This document shows positions 37,081 through 44,577 of a stretch of DNA of 64,000 nucleotides, piece by piece; position 1 is the first letter of the stretch; each line of letters begins with the position of its first letter. The notes beneath the pieces were generated by a model. It was not told where the DNA came from, ran no database searches, and saw only the letters and a program-made list of their open reading frames with translations. Location: NCBI RefSeq assembly GCF_000024025.1, contig NC_013131.1, positions 7,130,001 through 7,194,000 on the forward strand, written 5' to 3'. Origin of the DNA: Catenulispora acidiphila DSM 44928 (lineage in GTDB: Bacteria > Actinomycetota > Actinomycetes > Streptomycetales > Catenulisporaceae). A program made the translations under genes and the position numbers.

Positions 37081-37665
37081 CTACGATCGCCGCAAGTCGC
37101 GGAGCCCGCGTTCGACCGTCTCAGGGCTGATGTCGCCGAGCAGGAGATGGCCGAACATGTAGCCCGGGGTCATCGTGAACAACACCGTGCCGACCGCTTC
37201 GGTATCAGCATCCTGAGCCAGGCGGCCGGCGGCTTGCTCGTGCCGGGCGATCCCGGTCCAGAAGTCGCGCATCCGCCGCAGGTTCGCGGTGACGACCGGG
37301 ACCAGCGCCGGGTTGTGGGTGGCTTCGGCCCACACCTGCGGCGCCACCGAACCGGGACCGGCAGCGAGCTCCTGGAGCTGGATCGTGTAGCGGCGCATCA
37401 CGTCCTCGAGCGGCGGCGCCGGTTCCTCGGCGAGCACCGCGTCCAGGAAGGGGACGATCATGCGGACGGCGCGCTCGGCCATCGCGACGATGATCTCGTC
37501 CTTGCTCTTGAAGTAGCTGTAGACGGCGCCGGCGGACAGGCCGGCCTCGGCGAAGACGTCGTTCATCGAGGTGGCGTGGAAGCCCTTGCGGGCGAAGCAG
37601 CGCTGGGCGGCGGACAGGATCTGCTCCCGCCGGGCGGCGGCGTGTTCTTCGGAGACCTTGGGCAC
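37081..37665 (-). CDS. TetR-family repressor
   Basis: A 194-residue TetR regulator. The HTH region ARREQILSAAQRCFARKGFH with VFAEAGLSAGAVYSYFKSKD occupies residues 10-57. The C-terminal ligand domain belongs to the TetR_C type found beside efflux genes. The GTG start lies 103 bp from the divergent membrane protein gene; two related palindromic sites in between (37682-37693 and 37742-37751) are probable operators for both genes. The 123 bp downstream (36958-37080) hold only a small GATGC/GCATC hairpin. Confidence 0.92.
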   Translation of the reverse strand: MPKVSEEHAAARREQILSAAQRCFARKGFHATSMNDVFAEAGLSAGAVYSYFKSKDEIIVAMAERAVRMIVPFLDAVLAEEPAPPLEDVMRRYTIQLQELAAGPGSVAPQVWAEATHNPALVPVVTANLRRMRDFWTGIARHEQAAGRLAQDADTEAVGTVLFTMTPGYMFGHLLLGDISPETVERGLRDLRRS

Positions 37666-37677
37666 CCCGCCAACCTA

Positions 37678-37753
37678 AAACGAACGCTCGTTCTTGACAA
37701 TCCGGGCCGGTCGGACGACCATGGAGTCGCGATTAAAACAAAACGAGCGTTCT
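37678..37753. promoter_or_regulatory. Divergent promoter region with two TetR operators
   Basis: Site 1, GAACG-CT-CGTTC (37682-37693), lies next to the TetR start; site 2, AACGAGCGTT (37742-37751), overlaps the sequence just before the GGAGG of the membrane gene. The two share ACGAGCGTTC in opposite orientation. TTGACA at 37694-37699 is a good -35 box for the plus-strand gene, with GACCAT 17 bp further. The arrangement fits autoregulation plus repression of the transporter-like gene. Confidence 0.6.
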
Positions 37754-37768
37754 TTTTGGAGGTTCGGC

Positions 37769-38872
37769 ATGCGGCACCTCACCCGTCCGACCGGGGTGGC
37801 CCTGGCCGCCATCGGCATCCAGGCCTTGATGGTGTTCGCCTTCACCGCGCCGACCGTCCACAACGCGCCGCACCGGGTCCCGCTGGCCGTGAGCGCCCCG
37901 GCTCCGGCGCGCGGGGCGGTCGAGCTGCGGCTGGAGCAGGCCGCCCCGGGCGCGTTCGCCGTGCACGAGGTCGCGGACGAGGGCGCGGCGCGCGCCGCGC
38001 TCGCCGATCGGGAGGCGTACGGCGCCGTCGTCGTGACGACTCAGGGCCCGCACATGCTCGTCGCCTCTGCCGCGAGCCCGACGGTCGCGACGCTGTTGAC
38101 TCAGGTCGGTTCGCATCTGGCAGCGACTGGTTCCGACAGCTCAGCGCAGGTGACGGACGTGGTCCCGGCGTCGGCGGCGGACCCGCACGGCGCGGCGTTC
38201 ACCTCGATGGTCCTGCCGTTGGTCATGTCCGCGCTGATCGGCGGGGTTCTGTTGACGATCAAGCTGCCGCGCCTGCGCGAGCGGGTCCTCGCCACCTTGT
38301 TGTTCGCGCTCGGCGGCGGTACGGCCGTGACGCTGATCGCCAGCCACGCGCTGGGGTTCCTGCCTGGTTCGTTCCTTCCGGTCGCCGCCTCGATCGCCGT
38401 GCCGATCCTCGCCATCAGCGCCTTCAGCATCGCGACCGCGTCGCTCATCGGACGCTACGGTTTCGCCCTCGCCGGCGCGATCATGATGCTGCTCTCCAAT
38501 CCGCTGTCGGCGGCGTCGAGCGCGCCGCAACTCCTCCCGACGCCGTGGGGACGGATCGGCCAGGACCTCCCCGCCGGCGCCGCCGCGACGCTGATCCGCT
38601 CGACGGCGTTCTTCCATGGACACGGCGCCGGGCACGCCGAGGTCGTGCTCGGCGTGTGGGTCGCAGCCGCGGCCGCGATGATGGCCGCCGCGGGTGTGCG
38701 GGGCTGGCTGCGGACGAGGACTCATGCGGATCATGGCACGCACGCGGGACATGGCACGCACACAAGCCACGGCGCTCATGCCGCTCATGCCGCGCACCCG
38801 GGGCGGGGCGCGGAGGTCGCCGAGGTCGTATCCCTTACGGCAGCGAGGGGAACGAGTGGTGTTCGTGCGTGA
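37769..38872 (+). CDS. Membrane protein, ABC-2/YhgE-like, with His-rich tail
   Basis: A 367-residue integral membrane protein. One helix at residues 10-32, a large extracytoplasmic region (about 35-145), then five helices (from AFTSMVLPLVMSALIGGVLL to VWVAAAAAMMAAAGVRGW). This topology resembles YhgE/Pip or ABC-2 permease-type proteins, but no ATPase gene is adjacent. Residues about 310-345 form a His-rich tail (THADHGTHAGHGTHTSHGAH and on). GGAGG lies 6 nt before the ATG. The divergent TetR gene is its likely regulator. Its 3' end overlaps the next gene by 38 bp. Confidence 0.75.
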   Translation: MRHLTRPTGVALAAIGIQALMVFAFTAPTVHNAPHRVPLAVSAPAPARGAVELRLEQAAPGAFAVHEVADEGAARAALADREAYGAVVVTTQGPHMLVASAASPTVATLLTQVGSHLAATGSDSSAQVTDVVPASAADPHGAAFTSMVLPLVMSALIGGVLLTIKLPRLRERVLATLLFALGGGTAVTLIASHALGFLPGSFLPVAASIAVPILAISAFSIATASLIGRYGFALAGAIMMLLSNPLSAASSAPQLLPTPWGRIGQDLPAGAAATLIRSTAFFHGHGAGHAEVVLGVWVAAAAAMMAAAGVRGWLRTRTHADHGTHAGHGTHTSHGAHAAHAAHPGRGAEVAEVVSLTAARGTSGVRA

Positions 38873-39275
38873 CGATCCAGCGACCGTCCCGCTTCCGCAA
38901 GCCGACAGTGAGCCGCAGCCGGTTGTCCGGGTTGGCGGCGGTGCCCTCCGGGGTGTCGCAGAGCAGCAGCGCGTAGACGAACGCGACGTCCGCACCGGCG
39001 ACCACGTTCAACTCCACGAAGTCGAACGAGGCACCCTTCGCCAGGTATTCGAAGAACGGCGGCCAGGATTCGCGGTAGGCGTCCATGCCGCGGATGCCCT
39101 GGTAGGGAGGCGGCACATCGAACATGACGATGTCCGCGTCGTGGTCGGCGACGACCGCGTCCAGATCGCCGCGGCGCACGGCAGCGGCCCAGCTCTCGAT
39201 CAGCCGGCGGATCTGCTGCTCGTCGGTCCCCGCGGCGGGCGAAACGGTGTCAGGTGTGTCAGGTGTATCGGTCAT
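38835..39275 (-). CDS. SnoaL-like / NTF2-family protein
   Basis: A 146-residue cone-fold protein: IRRLIESWAAAVRRGDLDAV, DADIVMFDVPPPYQGIRGMD, FVYALLLCDTPEGTA and RDGRWIVTHEHHSFP follow the SgcJ/EcaC-type NTF2 family. Such proteins bind small hydrophobic ligands, some catalytically; the ligand here is unknown. The ATG at 39275 is chosen over an upstream TTG. The last 38 bp overlap the opposite-strand membrane protein gene, forming the antisense of its His-tail end. Confidence 0.85.
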   Translation of the reverse strand: MTDTPDTPDTVSPAAGTDEQQIRRLIESWAAAVRRGDLDAVVADHDADIVMFDVPPPYQGIRGMDAYRESWPPFFEYLAKGASFDFVELNVVAGADVAFVYALLLCDTPEGTAANPDNRLRLTVGLRKRDGRWIVTHEHHSFPSLP

Positions 39276-39296
39276 GCCCCTCAATCCTTCTCAGTG

Positions 39297-39344
39297 CGGG
39301 ACTCTTAGCGCCGGACTCTTAGCCCCGGACTCTCAGTGCCGGAC
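39297..39344. repeat. 14-bp tandem repeat, 3.4 copies
   Basis: Units CGGGACTCTTAGCG, CCGGACTCTTAGCC, CCGGACTCTCAGTG and a partial CCGGAC. The array fills the gap between the NTF2-like gene start and the dehydrogenase stop and includes the dehydrogenase TGA codon, so slippage could alter that gene's end. Confidence 0.75.
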
Positions 39345-40334
39345 GCGCACCACGAGCTTGCCGGTGGCGCGGTCGTGCTCCATGTCGTCGTGAGCCTGGC
39401 GTACCTGCTCCAAACCGTCGTAGACGCGGTCCACCGGGAAGGTGAGCTGCCCGGCCGCGACCGCGTCCAGGATCTCCTGGAACACGTCCTGCGGCAGGTC
39501 GCTGGCGTCGCCGAAGTAGCCCGCGAGCCGCACGCCCCGGGGCAGGTACTCGTTCGGGGAGAAGTCCCGCACGCTGTATTGGTTGGACAGGCTGCCGCCG
39601 AAGCACGCCGTGCCGTGCACCCGGACCGCGCGCAGCGTGTCCGGCAGGGTCGGCGTGCCGACCAGGTCGAGGGCGGCGTCGACGCCGTCGGGGTAGAGCT
39701 CGCGCACGGCGGCGGCGACGTCGCCGTCGTCCAGCAGCGGATGGTCAACGCCGCGTTCCTTCAGCAGAGCGAGCCGATCGGCCTTCCGGGTGGTGGACAG
39801 GACCGTGCAGCCGCGCCAGCCGGCGAGCGCTGCGGCGGCCAGGCCGACCGAGGACGTCCCGCCGCGGATCAGCACGGTCTGCCCGGGCTGGATGTCCAGA
39901 CCGACGGTGAGCGAGCCGTAGGCGGTCTGCACCATCTCCGGCAGCGCGCCGAGCACTTCCCATGGCAGATCGGTGTCGATGGGGATGACCTGGGACAGCG
40001 GAACCGAGGTGTACTCGGCGTATCCGCCGTCGTAGGTACGTCCCATGTCCCCCATCATCGCGACGACCTTCTGGCCGCGGACCAGTCCGCTGTCGGCCGG
40101 TGCCGCGTCGATGGTGCCCGCCGCCTCGATGCCCGGCACGCGGGGGAAGCTGACGCCGACGCTCACGCCGAGCCGGAGCTTCAGCTCGGAGCGGTTGAGG
40201 CCGAACGCCTCGACGCGGATGCGGACCCAGCCGTCCTTCTCGGGCGGGAGCGGGACAGTGGTGAGCTCGAGATTGTCCACGGGACCGGGACCGGAGAGTC
40301 GGACGGCACGCATGGTGCTCGGCGAGGACGTCAT
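39333..40334 (-). CDS. Zinc-binding-dehydrogenase/quinone-oxidoreductase family (MDR) enzyme
   Basis: A 333-residue medium-chain NADPH oxidoreductase of the zeta-crystallin/quinone reductase branch. GroES-like part: [13 protein letters not shown] and [12 protein letters not shown]; Rossmann part: [20 protein letters not shown] (GGxSxVG nucleotide site). Zinc-ligand cysteines of alcohol dehydrogenases are absent, as expected for quinone reductases. I start at [15 protein letters not shown]. The preceding gene on the same strand is an alpha/beta hydrolase 141 bp upstream. Confidence 0.9.
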   Translation of the reverse strand: MTSSPSTMRAVRLSGPGPVDNLELTTVPLPPEKDGWVRIRVEAFGLNRSELKLRLGVSVGVSFPRVPGIEAAGTIDAAPADSGLVRGQKVVAMMGDMGRTYDGGYAEYTSVPLSQVIPIDTDLPWEVLGALPEMVQTAYGSLTVGLDIQPGQTVLIRGGTSSVGLAAAALAGWRGCTVLSTTRKADRLALLKERGVDHPLLDDGDVAAAVRELYPDGVDAALDLVGTPTLPDTLRAVRVHGTACFGGSLSNQYSVRDFSPNEYLPRGVRLAGYFGDASDLPQDVFQEILDAVAAGQLTFPVDRVYDGLEQVRQAHDDMEHDRATGKLVVRVRH

Positions 40335-40475
40335 GGGTCTGCCTTCGGCTCGGAGGTGCGAACGTCGATCAGGGGCAATCAACATGCTGTCGCCACGGCT
40401 TCATTCCCGGATAAGCGTGCCCTTTCTTCTGGCGCCGTGCCACTGGCTTGGCGCCACTGGCTTGGTGCGACCACG

Positions 40476-41297
40476 TCACGCCTCGTCGGGCTTGACCACG
40501 GTGTCGACGAACTCCCCGAGGGCGCCGAGCGTCGCGCCGATCTGCTCGATCTGCGGGAAGTGCCCGGCGTCGGCGATCGGGGCGAAGTGCCCGTTGCCGA
40601 GCGCGGCGGCGAAGTCGCGGCCGTAGCCCAGCGGCGCTATGCCGTCCTGCTCGCCCCAGATGACCAGCGCCGGGATGGTGATGCGGTGCAGGCGGCGGCG
40701 CAGCTTGGAGTCGTGCATGTACTCCTGGCCGGTGTAGACCGCCATCGTCTGCTGGTTGGCGGCGGCCACCGCCTTCTGCTCGTCGGTGAACGAGGCGAAG
40801 TCGGGGCGGAACTCGGCGTTGGCGAACGACAGCTGGCTGAGCTGCGGCGGCGCCATGGTGCGGACGTCGACGACCTGCTCGTCCCCGGCGGCCTTGATGC
40901 CGACGGCGTTGACCAGCACCAGCGCGCCCAGCCGGCCGCGGTTGTCGCGCAGCGCCATCTCGGCGCCGATCCAGCCGCCGAGCGAGCTGCCGATCACCAT
41001 GACGCCGGTGAGGTCCAGCTCGTCGAGCAGGTCCAGGTAGGCGTCGGCGAGGTCGGCGACGGTGTCGAAGCGGTCGGGGCGCGGCGTGCCGTCGAAGCCG
41101 GGGTGCGTCGGGACGATGCCGTAGGCGTGCTCGGCGAGGGCGCCGGCCAGGCCGAGCATGGTGCGCGGGCCGGCGCCGCCGCGCAGGAGGAGGACGGCGG
41201 TGCCGTCGGAGTTGGTGCCGAACTCGCTGAACGTGATGCCCATGCCGGTCGGGATAGTGACGGTGCGGGCGGCGGGAGTCGAGGTCGAGGTGCTCAT
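40476..41297 (-). CDS. Alpha/beta hydrolase
   Basis: A 273-residue alpha/beta-hydrolase-fold enzyme. LLLRGGAGPRTM is the oxyanion loop region, GSSLGGWIGAEMAL the nucleophile elbow (Ser of GSSLG), WGEQDGIAP the acid region and DAGHFPQIEQ the catalytic His. The substrate is unknown. I start at the ATG encoding MSTSTSTPAAR. A strong promoter (TTGCAC-N17-TATATT) with TetR-type half-sites lies just upstream. Confidence 0.9.
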   Translation of the reverse strand: MSTSTSTPAARTVTIPTGMGITFSEFGTNSDGTAVLLLRGGAGPRTMLGLAGALAEHAYGIVPTHPGFDGTPRPDRFDTVADLADAYLDLLDELDLTGVMVIGSSLGGWIGAEMALRDNRGRLGALVLVNAVGIKAAGDEQVVDVRTMAPPQLSQLSFANAEFRPDFASFTDEQKAVAAANQQTMAVYTGQEYMHDSKLRRRLHRITIPALVIWGEQDGIAPLGYGRDFAAALGNGHFAPIADAGHFPQIEQIGATLGALGEFVDTVVKPDEA

Positions 41298-41330
41298 GGA
41301 TGAGGGTCCCTTGCGCTTGGAGTGGCTTCG

Positions 41331-41389
41331 TGAGAGCTGACTCCCATGAATATAGGGAGCTCTCACTCGTTGTGCAAGTGGACTCTCAT
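41331..41389 (-). promoter_or_regulatory. Hydrolase promoter with TGAGAGT-type operator sites
   Basis: Minus-strand -35 TTGCAC (41372-41377), 17-bp spacer, -10 TATATT (41349-41354). An imperfect operator TGAGAGCTGACTCCCA (41331-41346) covers the predicted start, GGGAGCTCTCAC lies in the spacer and GACTCTCATG is upstream of the -35. The sites resemble the perfect palindrome before the cupin gene. Confidence 0.65.
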
Positions 41390-41407
41390 GAAGCGTCCCG
41401 ACCCGCA

Positions 41408-41899
41408 TCATTCCGCGGCGTCGGCGGGCGGCGACGTCGGCGGCTGGGCGAAGTCGGTGGCCGGCGTGGTCGCGTAGCGGGGCATGACCTCGGCCGCGGC
41501 TTCCGGCATCGAGGCGCCGCGGGCCATGGCGTCGCGCACGTCGCCGAAGTAGTGCACGTACAGGTCCGGAGTGAAGGTGTTGATCATGACCAGCGGCTCG
41601 TCGCCGGGGTTGGCGAAGGTGTGCGGCGCGCCCGGCGGGACCATGACCAGGGTTCCGGGCGGCGCTTCGTAGTCGGTGGCGCCGACGGTGAAGACCGCCG
41701 TCCCGGAGACGACGTAGAACCCTTCGTCGTGCTCGGCGTGGCGGTGCTGCGGCGGTCCGGCGCTGCGCGCGGCCAGCCGGATCTCGGCGACGCCCAGGCG
41801 GCGGCCGGTGGTGGAGCCGTCTTCGAGGACGGTGATGCGCGCCGGTCCCAGGTCGATGGGTTCGCGATCGCCTGGCCCGACGATAGAAACAGAATTCAT
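41408..41899 (-). CDS. Cupin-domain protein
   Basis: A 163-residue cupin. The motif-1 region is PPQHRHAEHDEGFYVVSGTA (metal ligands H, H, E) and motif 2 is PPGTLVMVPPGAPHTFANPG (His). These are the ligands of dioxygenase- or isomerase-type cupins. Its promoter contains the perfect palindrome TGAGAGTTGACTCTCA. It is divergent from a TetR gene and shares operator type with the downstream hydrolase, so the three probably form one regulon. Confidence 0.88.
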   Translation of the reverse strand: MNSVSIVGPGDREPIDLGPARITVLEDGSTTGRRLGVAEIRLAARSAGPPQHRHAEHDEGFYVVSGTAVFTVGATDYEAPPGTLVMVPPGAPHTFANPGDEPLVMINTFTPDLYVHYFGDVRDAMARGASMPEAAAEVMPRYATTPATDFAQPPTSPPADAAE

Positions 41900-41916
41900 T
41901 GGAGATCTCCCTTTCG

Positions 41917-41994
41917 TGAGAGTTGACTCTCATGACATTAGGTCGGACGATAGCCATCGTGCAAGCAAGCTCTTATCATGGGAGTGGACTCACC
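41917..41994. promoter_or_regulatory. Cupin/TetR divergent promoters with operators
   Basis: Perfect 16-bp palindrome TGAGAGTTGACTCTCA (41917-41932) and a related site TGGGAGTGGACTCACC (41979-41994). Minus-strand promoter: TTGCAC (41959-41964), 18-bp spacer, TAATGT (41935-41940), with the palindrome directly after the -10. Plus-strand TTGACT (41923-41928), 17 bp, GACGAT could serve the TetR gene. This fits repression of both directions by the TetR protein at 42018. Confidence 0.65.
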
Positions 41995-42017
41995 GATCTC
42001 GGCGCGAAAGGATCCCG

Positions 42018-42662
42018 ATGACGACCCCGCAGGCCGCGCCGGCCACCCCTGCCACTCCGACCACTCCGACCAACCCCGCCAGTGGCCGCGTCAACCAGAA
42101 GCGGCGCACGCACGCGGCCATCGTCACCGCCGCCGCCGACCTGATGCTCACCGGCGAAGAGGTGACGATGCCGGAGGTCGCCAAGACCGCGCTGGTCTCC
42201 GAGGCCACCGCCTACCGCTACTTCCCGGACCTGGCCAGCCTGCTGTCCGAGGCGATGGCGGACACCCTGCCGCACCCGGATCAGGCCTTTGCGACCGTCG
42301 CGGGCTCCACCGACCCCGTCGAACGCGTCGCCGCAGCCGCCGAACACCTGGCCCGGCACGTCCTCGCACGCCAAGGCGCCGTCCGCGCGATGATCGCCGC
42401 CACCATCGTCCGGCCGAACGCCGCACCCCCGCGCCCGGGCCTCCGCTTCGGCCTCATCGACGAGGCACTGCGACCCCTGGCAGAAGCCGCGAACACCGAC
42501 CAGGAGATGCTCACGCACCTGAAGCGAGACCTGTCGATCGTCATGGGCGCCGAAGCCCTGTTCTCCCTGATGGATCTCAACGGCCTGCCCCCCGAGGACG
42601 CCGTCGCCAGCATCGTGCGCACAGCGACGACGCTGACGCGCGCCGCGGTTTCCGCACCCTGA
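42018..42662 (+). CDS. TetR-family repressor (probable regulator of cupin and hydrolase)
   Basis: A 214-residue TetR regulator. After a Thr/Pro/Ala-rich N-terminus (about residues 1-25) the HTH reads KRRTHAAIVTAAADLMLTGE and VAKTALVSEATAYRYFPDLA. The remainder is an all-helical ligand domain. GAAAGGA lies 5 nt upstream of the ATG. It diverges from the cupin gene across a palindrome-bearing region and is followed 18 bp later by a second TetR gene. Confidence 0.92.
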   Translation: MTTPQAAPATPATPTTPTNPASGRVNQKRRTHAAIVTAAADLMLTGEEVTMPEVAKTALVSEATAYRYFPDLASLLSEAMADTLPHPDQAFATVAGSTDPVERVAAAAEHLARHVLARQGAVRAMIAATIVRPNAAPPRPGLRFGLIDEALRPLAEAANTDQEMLTHLKRDLSIVMGAEALFSLMDLNGLPPEDAVASIVRTATTLTRAAVSAP

Positions 42663-42680
42663 TCGACTAACGTCGGACCA

Positions 42681-43373
42681 GTGAGCCCCGACACCCGCGA
42701 CCGCCTGCTGGCAGGCACGATCGATGCCCTGCGCGCCCACGGCATCGCCGGCGTGTCAGCCCGCACCATCGCCGCAGCCGCCGGCGTGAACCAGGCCCTG
42801 ATCTTCTACCACTTCGGAAGCGTGGACGAACTCCTCGCCGCCGCAACCCTCCGCTCGACCGAGGAGCAGGTAGCGACGTACCGCGAGCGCTTCGCGCAGG
42901 TGCGATCGCTACGAGAGCTGCAACAGGTCGGCCGCGAGCTGCGCGTCCGGGAACGCGAGGCGGGCAACGTCGCCGTCCTCGGGCAACTACTCGCCGGCGC
43001 GCAGACCAACGCAGTGTTCGCCGCGGCGACACGGGACGCACTGCGCCTGTGGATCGCCGAGATCGAAGAGGTACTGAACCGGGTCCTCGCGGGCTCAGTC
43101 CTGGCCGAAATCGCCGACGCACCAGGGCTGGCCCACGCGCTATCAGCCTCCTTCATCGGCATGGAACTGATGGCCGCCGTCGACCCCGCCGGCGACGAAA
43201 CAGCCGCCGCCGCACTCGACGACCTCGGCCTACTCGCCGAGCGCCTGGACGAGCTCGGCCCGGTGACGCAGCGCGCGCTGCGAGGCGCGGTGCGACGGAC
43301 GGCGAAGAAGGGGCGCGGTGCGGACAGAGCACCGGGCGGGAGCGCCAAGCGGGGCAGCGATCAGGGCGGCTGA
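42681..43373 (+). CDS. TetR-family regulator with repeat-derived C-terminus
   Basis: A 230-residue TetR regulator; HTH: RDRLLAGTIDALRAHGIAGV and IAAAAGVNQALIFYHFGSVD (residues 6-53). The GTG start is 18 bp after the preceding TetR gene. The last about 25 residues (KKGRGADRAPGGSAKRGSDQ and GG) are low-complexity and the gene's last few bases are the start of the 44-bp repeat array, so the true stop may have been displaced by the array. The target is unknown. Confidence 0.88.
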   Translation: MSPDTRDRLLAGTIDALRAHGIAGVSARTIAAAAGVNQALIFYHFGSVDELLAAATLRSTEEQVATYRERFAQVRSLRELQQVGRELRVREREAGNVAVLGQLLAGAQTNAVFAAATRDALRLWIAEIEEVLNRVLAGSVLAEIADAPGLAHALSASFIGMELMAAVDPAGDETAAAALDDLGLLAERLDELGPVTQRALRGAVRRTAKKGRGADRAPGGSAKRGSDQGG

Positions 43374-43585
43374 CGCTAGGCAGAAGCACGGAGCCGAGCG
43401 GCGATCAGGGCGGCTGACGCTTGGCAGAAGCACCAAACCGAGTGGCGAACCGGGCAGCTGACGCTCGGCGGAAGCACCAAACCGAGCAGCAACCAGGGCG
43501 GCTAACGCTTGGCAGAAGCGCGGAGCCGAGTGGCGCACCGGGCAGCTGATGCTTGGCGGGAGCACCACCTCGAGCGGCTGACCAC
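43366..43585. repeat. 44-bp tandem repeats, five copies
   Basis: Five diverged units of 44 bp start at 43366, 43410, 43454, 43498 and 43542. Shared core: GCGGCTGACGCTTGGCAGAA, then GC, a variable CACCAAACCGAG-type part and CGG or AGG at the end. The period is not a multiple of three, so no frame is conserved across units. Each unit contains GCTTGGCAGAAGC, a small potential hairpin. The first unit overlaps the TetR stop codon region. Confidence 0.8.
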
Positions 43586-43806
43586 TCCGCCGGCGCAGCA
43601 ATGAGGCACGAAGACACATCTGCCGCAGCACCGACCGACCCGCGCGCCTGACACCACCGAGCCGAGTCGCAGGCAGGGCGGCGGACCACTCTCGGCGGCG
43701 CGGCAATGAGGCACAGGAGACACATCCGCCCCAGTGCCTGCCAAGGATTCCCGGAGCATCGATAGCACCGAGCGGCAAGCACCGCGGCCGACCACTTCCG
43801 GCGGCC
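43574..43806. repeat. About 105-bp diverged repeats continuing the array
   Basis: Related copies begin at 43574, 43678 and (partial) 43784: GCGG(C/G)(T/G)GACCACT is followed in the first two by GGCGC(A/G)GCAATGAGGCAC and, a few bases on, AGACACATC. The sequence between them resembles the second half of the 44-bp unit, so this looks like a higher-order extension. From 43374 to 44028 I see no gene on either strand that I can support. Confidence 0.65.
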
Positions 43807-44028
43807 ACCGACAGACTTCCCAGGTGACAGCCCCGAGCCGCGCCACCGGCATCGCCGCTGGCACCTCCAGCCCTTCGCCACTAGGCCAAACGGGTGACCT
43901 CCGTCCCCGCGTCGAGCTGCCGGCAGCGCAGCACCGTGTGAGGATTGAGCGGTCGGTTAAATCGCTCGCTCAAAATGTGGGCGGCCGGCTGCTCACCGGT
44001 GCGTCCGGTTCCCGGAAGGGGCTTCGTC

Positions 44029-44577
44029 ATGGTGCGGTTGCATGAACATCTTCCCGCTGACCACCGTCTCGGGCAGGTCTATCGGTGGGGTTCAATTCTG
44101 TCCGCCGTGGTGCTGCTGGTGTTCGGGGTCATGGGGTTGTTGGATTCCATTCCGTTCTTCGGTACGCAGGGGCAGCATGTGATGGGCATGTCGAGCAATG
44201 GGCTGCTGTCTGTCGTCTCGATCGTGGTGGCGGTGTTCCTGCTGGTGGCGGCGCGGATCGGGGGGAACTTCGCCTCGACGGCCAACATGGTCATGGGCGG
44301 GGTGTTCATCGTCGCCGGGCTGCTGGGGCTGGCGGTCATGGACACCACGGCCAACTTCCTGGCGTTCGGGCTGTCCAACGTCTTCTTCAGCTTCGTCGTC
44401 GGGCTGGTCATGATGACGTTCGGCATGTATGGCCGCGTCAATCTCTACCTGCCCTACGACAACCCCTACTACCAGGCGCGTCACCCCGAGGTCGCAGAGG
44501 TCGTGGACGTCGCGGAGCTCTCCTCGGCCGCCCGCCGCAGCAAGTTGCGGACCATCCCGCCGAAGACCACGGCGTGA
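44029..44577 (+). CDS. DUF4383 membrane protein
   Basis: A 182-residue four-helix membrane protein: SILSAVVLLVFGVMGLLDSI, GLLSVVSIVVAVFLLVAARI, TANMVMGGVFIVAGLLGLAV and GLSNVFFSFVVGLVMMTFGM, then a cytoplasmic tail. Start LHEHLPADHRLGQVYRWGS and the helix pattern match DUF4383. The function is unknown. GGAAGGGG lies upstream of the ATG. Its last 97 bp overlap the opposite-strand SDR gene. Confidence 0.88.
   Translation: MVRLHEHLPADHRLGQVYRWGSILSAVVLLVFGVMGLLDSIPFFGTQGQHVMGMSSNGLLSVVSIVVAVFLLVAARIGGNFASTANMVMGGVFIVAGLLGLAVMDTTANFLAFGLSNVFFSFVVGLVMMTFGMYGRVNLYLPYDNPYYQARHPEVAEVVDVAELSSAARRSKLRTIPPKTTA

Noticed and set aside
43366-43585. CRISPR array
   Set aside because: Units are contiguous and diverged, without unique spacers and without cas genes.
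43230-43881. Cys-rich minus-strand frames across the repeat array
   Set aside because: The 44-bp period shifts the reading frame each unit, and no start or domain is convincing.
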